Source of the DNA: Glandiceps talaboti
Lineage: Eukaryota > Hemichordata > Enteropneusta > Spengelidae
Length of the DNA stretch: 57,000 nucleotides
NCBI RefSeq assembly: GCF_964340395.1
Contig: NC_135564.1
Span: 20,001,107-20,058,106 of the forward strand
Reading direction: 5' to 3'
Shown in pieces: positions 53,401 through 57,000 of the stretch. The translations under genes were made by a program, and so were the position numbers. The notes under the pieces are model-generated. The model did not search any database, was not told where the DNA came from, and saw only the letters and a program-made list of their open reading frames with translations. Numbering within the stretch: the first letter of the stretch is position 1; every line of letters begins with the position of its first letter.

Positions 53401-56400
53401 CTCATGCAATGATTTAAAGGATGGAAGATTTACAGACATAAAAGTATTTTAATCACACACAAATTTTCAAATAGAGGAACTCTGTTTTCAGTTCAGGAAT
53501 ATGGGACTACTGGTCACTACCCTTGGACTACCACTTTCTGAAATTAGTAGCCCACTAGGACTACCAGAGAAAAAAGTTAAATTCGAACTCAGCAAACTTA
53601 GTCATTTTTTGACAGTGATAACAAGGCACCATAACTTTAAAAGGTACCTTGCTGTGTTCTATTTACTAAACTCCAGCTAACCATCACTTGCTATTAGAAC
53701 AGTTTAACTCAAGTCAGTATTTAGTCATAATGTACAAACAATTAATGACAGAATTTTGTATACAATCCACAAAAGTCATGGAACTCCAGTTGTTCCATTG
53801 GCAATGCTAACAACACCAGAAGACAATTTTAAGGCCATCAAAGTGATTCATTGACATTAACATAATTAAAATAGGAACTTAGATTTTAGTTTTAATTTTA
53901 AGTATTTTCAAAGTTTATAAACTCAGCTTGTGGGACTTTAAAGTGATGCCTTACACTTTGTCATATGTCAAACTTTCATTGAACATCTTTAATACTTACT
54001 TGCTGACTCCTATTTTACCAAATGTATCAGTTCTAGAGATTTCAGGTCGTATACAGGCCCTGTCTTTCTTTGTTTTGGGTTCTCTCATCCAGTCATCCCA
54101 AAATCTATAGAAAACAAATTTAAATGTTAAACAGATGCTGTGAAGGCAAGAAACATGGCAGCCTCATTTACATAATTTTTCTGTCATAGAACCTTATATG
54201 GACATTTGACAATCACTACCTTATATGGCCATTTTGAAAGCTTTACCTTATATGGAAATCAAGAATCATATCTCATTTATATGTGTTGTCATATGTCCCA
54301 CTGTCCCACCTAACCAAATTTTACAAAAACAATTGACTAAAAAGAAACAGCAGAATTTACAATAAAATATTTGCAAAAGAAATGTAATGAAATGTTCACA
54401 TGATACAGCATTAACCAGTCACTGTAGGCTATTGCACATATTACTGACTTACCCATCTGGCCATTTAGGTTCTAATTCTTGCCATAATTCACTGGTCAAC
54501 ATCCATCCTAATCCTGGGAAGAAGTCTGTTCTGTATAATAGTTCTGAAAAACACAAAGATATTTTGGGATACAGAAATGTAATTTGGATATATTATTTTG
54601 AAAGCATTACCTTGCATGAACATTTGGAAATCATTATTGTATACAGACATTTGAATATCATCACCTTATATGGGCATTTGTATATCAATACCATATAAGG
54701 ACATTTGAATATCATTACCTTCTATGGACATTTGGAAATCATTACTTGGCCTTATATGAACATTTGAATATCAATACCATATATGGACAATTGAATATCA
54801 TTATCTTATATGACATTTGAATACCAACACCTTATATGGCAATTTGAATATCATTATCTTATAAGTTATATAGACATTTGAATATCATTACCTTACATGG
54901 ACATTTGAATATCATTACCTTATATGGTCATTTTGAAAAATTATCTAACATTGAAATTTGAAAATTATTACCTCATGTGGACATTTGGAATGATTACCAT
55001 ATATGGACATTCAAGAATCATTGTCTTATAATTTATATGGACATTTTGATGTCACTACCTGGGTATTTGGAAATTGTAACAAATACAAATATATGCAAAT
55101 ATGACCAAGTATGGATGTTTGATATTATTGTTAAATAAAAATGAGAAGAGAACTCACCACTATCACTACTGATAAGTTTGTCCTTGCCATTATCATTCCA
55201 GGCAGACACACACCACAGTGTAGGGTCATCTCGTAATATTGGATAGGTTGCCAAAAAATACTCAAAGAAGTCAGGAGCTACATCTAAATCATCTGTAAAT
55301 GTAGCAAAGTCACTCGATGTCAAATCAAAACTAATGAACAATGACAGCAGTAAAACTTTTTAGTCATCAATAGTGCAGAACAAAAGTTGATTAAATGATG
55401 AACATTTGTTAGACTGAAAAAGCTGTCACTAGGGGGCGATGTTTTAATTGCTCCTGATAACCATGTAAAGAGAATCAACACTGATAAATCTTGCAAGATA
55501 TTGCCACTATCAACACAAAGGAATTCAAATATGTGACCAAGCATGGCCAGTAAGATGGCTCCCTAGCAATAGCAAAACCTTACCATGACTCCTTAACATG
55601 ATGACAAACATTATATATTCAGTTTGGTTGTACATGTACTATTAAAATCAAACTGACAGGATCTTCTGGTCAAAGAGTGCACAGATGAGTGAACACATTT
55701 TGAAATCACAAACATCACCATGCAATTCAACAAAATCAAAATCAAGAGATTTTAACTCCATTGTAAATTTGATACACATGAATACTAAGTACATTAGTGG
55801 GTTTTACACATGTATGAAGTAAACCTTCACATGACTCATCTAGTTGGTAGTAATCATCAAAAGTAATTCCTTTATAGGTACAGAGATTTTTATGTTAGCT
55901 TCTCTATAAGGAAAGCTACTTCGTTTTGTTATATAATTTATGTAAAGTCCTGATTTCTTTAAAGTGGCTGGTAAAAGGACCTTGCTGACTGGTCAAATAA
56001 ATTGCAGCACAATGGCATTATTTGACCACACGAGGGTGTGCTACATAAACAAAATCCAATCAATGTCTTCAAGGGTTTATATTGAATTACAACAAGTAAC
56101 ACTGAAGTAAAGCACTTTCTCTATGTGCTACACTCAGTTATAGCAATCATATCAAGTGTGAAAGTATACTGTTTTAATTGGTTTATTTACAAACCTAGCA
56201 AGTGGCATTTCTAATGTGGTCAATTAGCAAATAAAACACTATTATTATTACACTTGATATGGCTGCTATAAACGATTGTGATACATACAGAAAACAAATG
56301 CTTTACGTTGGTGTTATAGGTTGTAATATGGATTAAAACCTCTCTGATAATTCAAGATATAGTTTGATACGTAGTTCTACTAACAGTCTTTCATATTTCA

Positions 56401-56555
56401 TGGATGAGTTCCTTACCTTCTACAATAATAACAGCATCGTGTTTAAAACGATTGAAAACTTGACTTAATGCCCATTTGTAATGTCTTGATATCCTGTAGT
56501 AACCCTGAAATTTATTTTCCTTGGGTGGAAGGTAAATATTGCTCTGGTCTGGTTG
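50354..56555 (-). CDS. MGAT1: MGAT1, N-acetylglucosaminyltransferase I, C-terminal 281 aa in seven exons (5' exons outside window)
   Basis: Golgi type II enzyme (GT13 family) that moves GlcNAc from UDP-GlcNAc onto Man5GlcNAc2, the committed step to hybrid and complex N-glycans. The spliced minus-strand exons give a continuous reading frame aligning from the mammalian RQPDLSS region to the C-terminus. Seen: [33 protein letters not shown] with the EDD metal/UDP motif, [35 protein letters not shown] with the Asp pair that includes the known catalytic base, [19 protein letters not shown] and the terminal GYKGIV...WKGYDKSW. Exons, in transcript order: 56555-56417, 55292-55158, 54543-54453, 54104-54000, 52800-52710, 51717-51547, 50467-50354. 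The cytoplasmic tail, membrane anchor and stem (about 160 residues) must lie to the right of 57000. The gene is convergent with the kinase gene. Confidence 0.95.
50925..51470. repeat. Tandem repeat, about 139-bp unit, four copies, in the last MGAT1 intron
   Basis: CAGTGTAAAGGCTAT recurs near 50967, 51106, 51245 and 51385, with ACATTTCGAGACACGGCTCA before it and CATTGGAATTAGAGGAACC after it. Confidence 0.9.
51547..51717 (-). CDS. MGAT1: MGAT1 exon f
   Basis: Minus-strand acceptor CTGTTTGCAG before 51717, donor GTAAGA after 51547; 57 codons, phase 0. Encodes [35 protein letters not shown] and MNDFK, matching the mammalian VYGAP, VQYTGRDSFKAFAKALGVMDD segment. Confidence 0.93.
52255..52705. repeat. 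Minisatellite, 21-bp unit, about 21 copies, abutting the MGAT1 exon-e donor
   Basis: The unit is AACTAAAAATCTAAAACACT plus G. Longer super-units include CGACAACTAAAAATCTAAA. It runs to within about 5 bases of the minus-strand donor at 52709. Confidence 0.95.
52710..52800 (-). CDS. MGAT1: MGAT1 exon e
   Basis: Minus-strand acceptor TTATCCACAG before 52800, donor GTAAGC after 52710. Encodes [14 protein letters not shown] and [14 protein letters not shown] (mammal: GQFFDQHLKFIKLN, LDLSYLQ). A 21-bp array abuts the donor, and a 43-bp array lies about 50 bases upstream of the acceptor. Confidence 0.93.
52845..53130. repeat. Minisatellite, 43-bp unit, six copies, grown from a family-B element
   Basis: The unit has GGAAATATGGGTGACATAAG, TGGCCTTAAGTTTCTGT and AACACT. 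The seed GAGAGAGGAAATATGGGTGA resembles GAGCAGAGGAAAATATGAGT at 11845, and GTGACATAAGTGGCC resembles GTGACCTAAGGGGCC. Confidence 0.93.
54000..54104 (-). CDS. MGAT1: MGAT1 exon d: catalytic Asp region
   Basis: Minus-strand acceptor TTTTCTATAG before 54104, donor GTAAGT after 54000. Encodes [20 protein letters not shown] and [15 protein letters not shown]. The DD of FWDDWM includes the residue known as catalytic base in the rabbit enzyme. Confidence 0.94.
54180..54940. repeat. Degenerate array, about 27-33 bp unit, in MGAT1 introns
   Basis: Many imperfect copies of CATTTGAATATCATTACC and TTATATGGA at 54190-54260 and 54590-54990, interrupted by exon c (54453-54543). The same repeat therefore lies in the two introns either side of one exon. 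Confidence 0.8.
54453..54543 (-). CDS. MGAT1: MGAT1 exon c
   Basis: Minus-strand acceptor TTTTTCAG before 54543, donor GTAAGT after 54453. Encodes [16 protein letters not shown] and [11 protein letters not shown], almost identical to mammals ([23 protein letters not shown]). Phase 2 at its end. Confidence 0.94.
55158..55292 (-). CDS. MGAT1: MGAT1 exon b: EDD motif and core
   Basis: Minus-strand acceptor ATTTACAG before 55292, donor GTGAGT after 55158. Encodes [18 protein letters not shown] and [18 protein letters not shown]. The EDD motif, which binds Mn2+ and UDP-GlcNAc, is split across the intron. Confidence 0.95.
55293..56416. other. MGAT1 intron between exons a and b
   Basis: AT-rich, unremarkable except for TCACTAGGGGGCGAT at 55427-55441, close to a CTCF core motif. 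Confidence 0.45.
56417..56555 (-). CDS. MGAT1: MGAT1 exon a (first in window): donor-substrate domain
   Basis: Minus-strand acceptor TTCCATTGCAG precedes 56555; donor GTAAGG follows 56417. Encodes [27 protein letters not shown] and HDAVIIVE. Ends with one base of the first Asp codon of EDD (phase 1). Confidence 0.93.
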
Positions 56556-56770
56556 CTGCAATGGAAATACAGAATGGGAATGGTATATTTTGTTGTCAGT
56601 ACTCTTGGGACGAATTCCCACAAGAGAACCTTAGGACCACAATATTAAGTCAGAAAATACAGTCATTCACAAATCTTATAGTTGACCCCTAGAACTCATT
56701 ACCAAGCAGTAGTGTTATACAGCAACATCAATTAATCCTATTTCTACCAATCGCAGGACAATGGAGGGCT

Positions 56771-57000
56771 GGGTCTATATACCAAGGGGTCTATGTACCA
56801 AGGGGTCCCTGGGATCTATGTACCAAGGGATCTATGTACCAAGGGGTCTATATACCAAGGGGTCTATATACCAAGGGATCTATGTACCAAGGGGTCTATA
56901 TACCAAGGGGTCTATATACCAAGGGGTCTATATACCAAGGGGTCTATGTACCAAGGGGTCTATATACCAAGGGATCTATGTACCAAGGGGTCTATATACC
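56771..57000. repeat. Minisatellite, 16-bp unit, at least 14 copies, running off the window
   Basis: The unit is GGGGTCTATATACCAA, with GGGATCTATGTACCAA variants. Lies in the MGAT1 intron upstream of exon a; the right edge is not seen. Confidence 0.95.

Overview
The window is animal (metazoan) nuclear DNA. Two conserved genes are split into many short exons with GT..AG introns. The rest is AT-rich non-coding DNA full of minisatellites, inverted-repeat elements and short dispersed repeats. A single FES/FER-type kinase, an intron-rich MGAT1, TACATGTA-rich spacers, a YqaJ-type transposon remnant and SINE-like copies suggest a marine invertebrate (lophotrochozoan or invertebrate deuterostome). 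The species cannot be fixed from the sequence alone.

Layout. 1-11531: no recognisable gene; two large 26-bp-period arrays (1060-2561 and 2721-3432), fold-back elements and dispersed repeats; any 5' non-coding exon or promoter of the kinase gene was not recognised here. 11532-39283 (+): a complete FES/FER non-receptor tyrosine kinase gene in 16 coding exons, predicted 843 aa, with F-BAR, coiled coil, basic linker, SH2 and kinase domains. All splice phases were checked by hand and agree. Intron 10 (about 9.6 kb) holds a broken transposon with a YqaJ/SWIM-type ORF fragment and a 243-bp palindrome. Intron 13 (6.6 kb) is about 92% one 41-bp minisatellite. 39284-50353: intergenic DNA between two convergent genes, with MITE-like elements, a 43-bp array, an ACAT microsatellite and a 52-bp array. 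50354-56555 (-): the last seven exons (281 aa) of MGAT1, N-acetylglucosaminyltransferase I; its 5' exons lie beyond the right edge. The window ends inside a 16-bp array.

The two genes have no evident functional link. The kinase is expected at the cytoplasmic face of membranes, and MGAT1 in the Golgi, starting hybrid and complex N-glycans.

Most unusual observations: (i) the intron-13 array begins exactly at the exon-13 splice donor, and almost every one of its ~149 units carries a full GTAAGT donor hexamer; the non-template strand is also extremely G-rich and C-poor. (ii) Exon 10 stays open for 128 codons past its predicted donor, implying an F-BAR-only isoform or a much longer linker. (iii) Several minisatellites appear to be amplified from the cores of dispersed repeats, and several abut splice donors. 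No prokaryotic operon, CRISPR array, rRNA or tRNA was seen.
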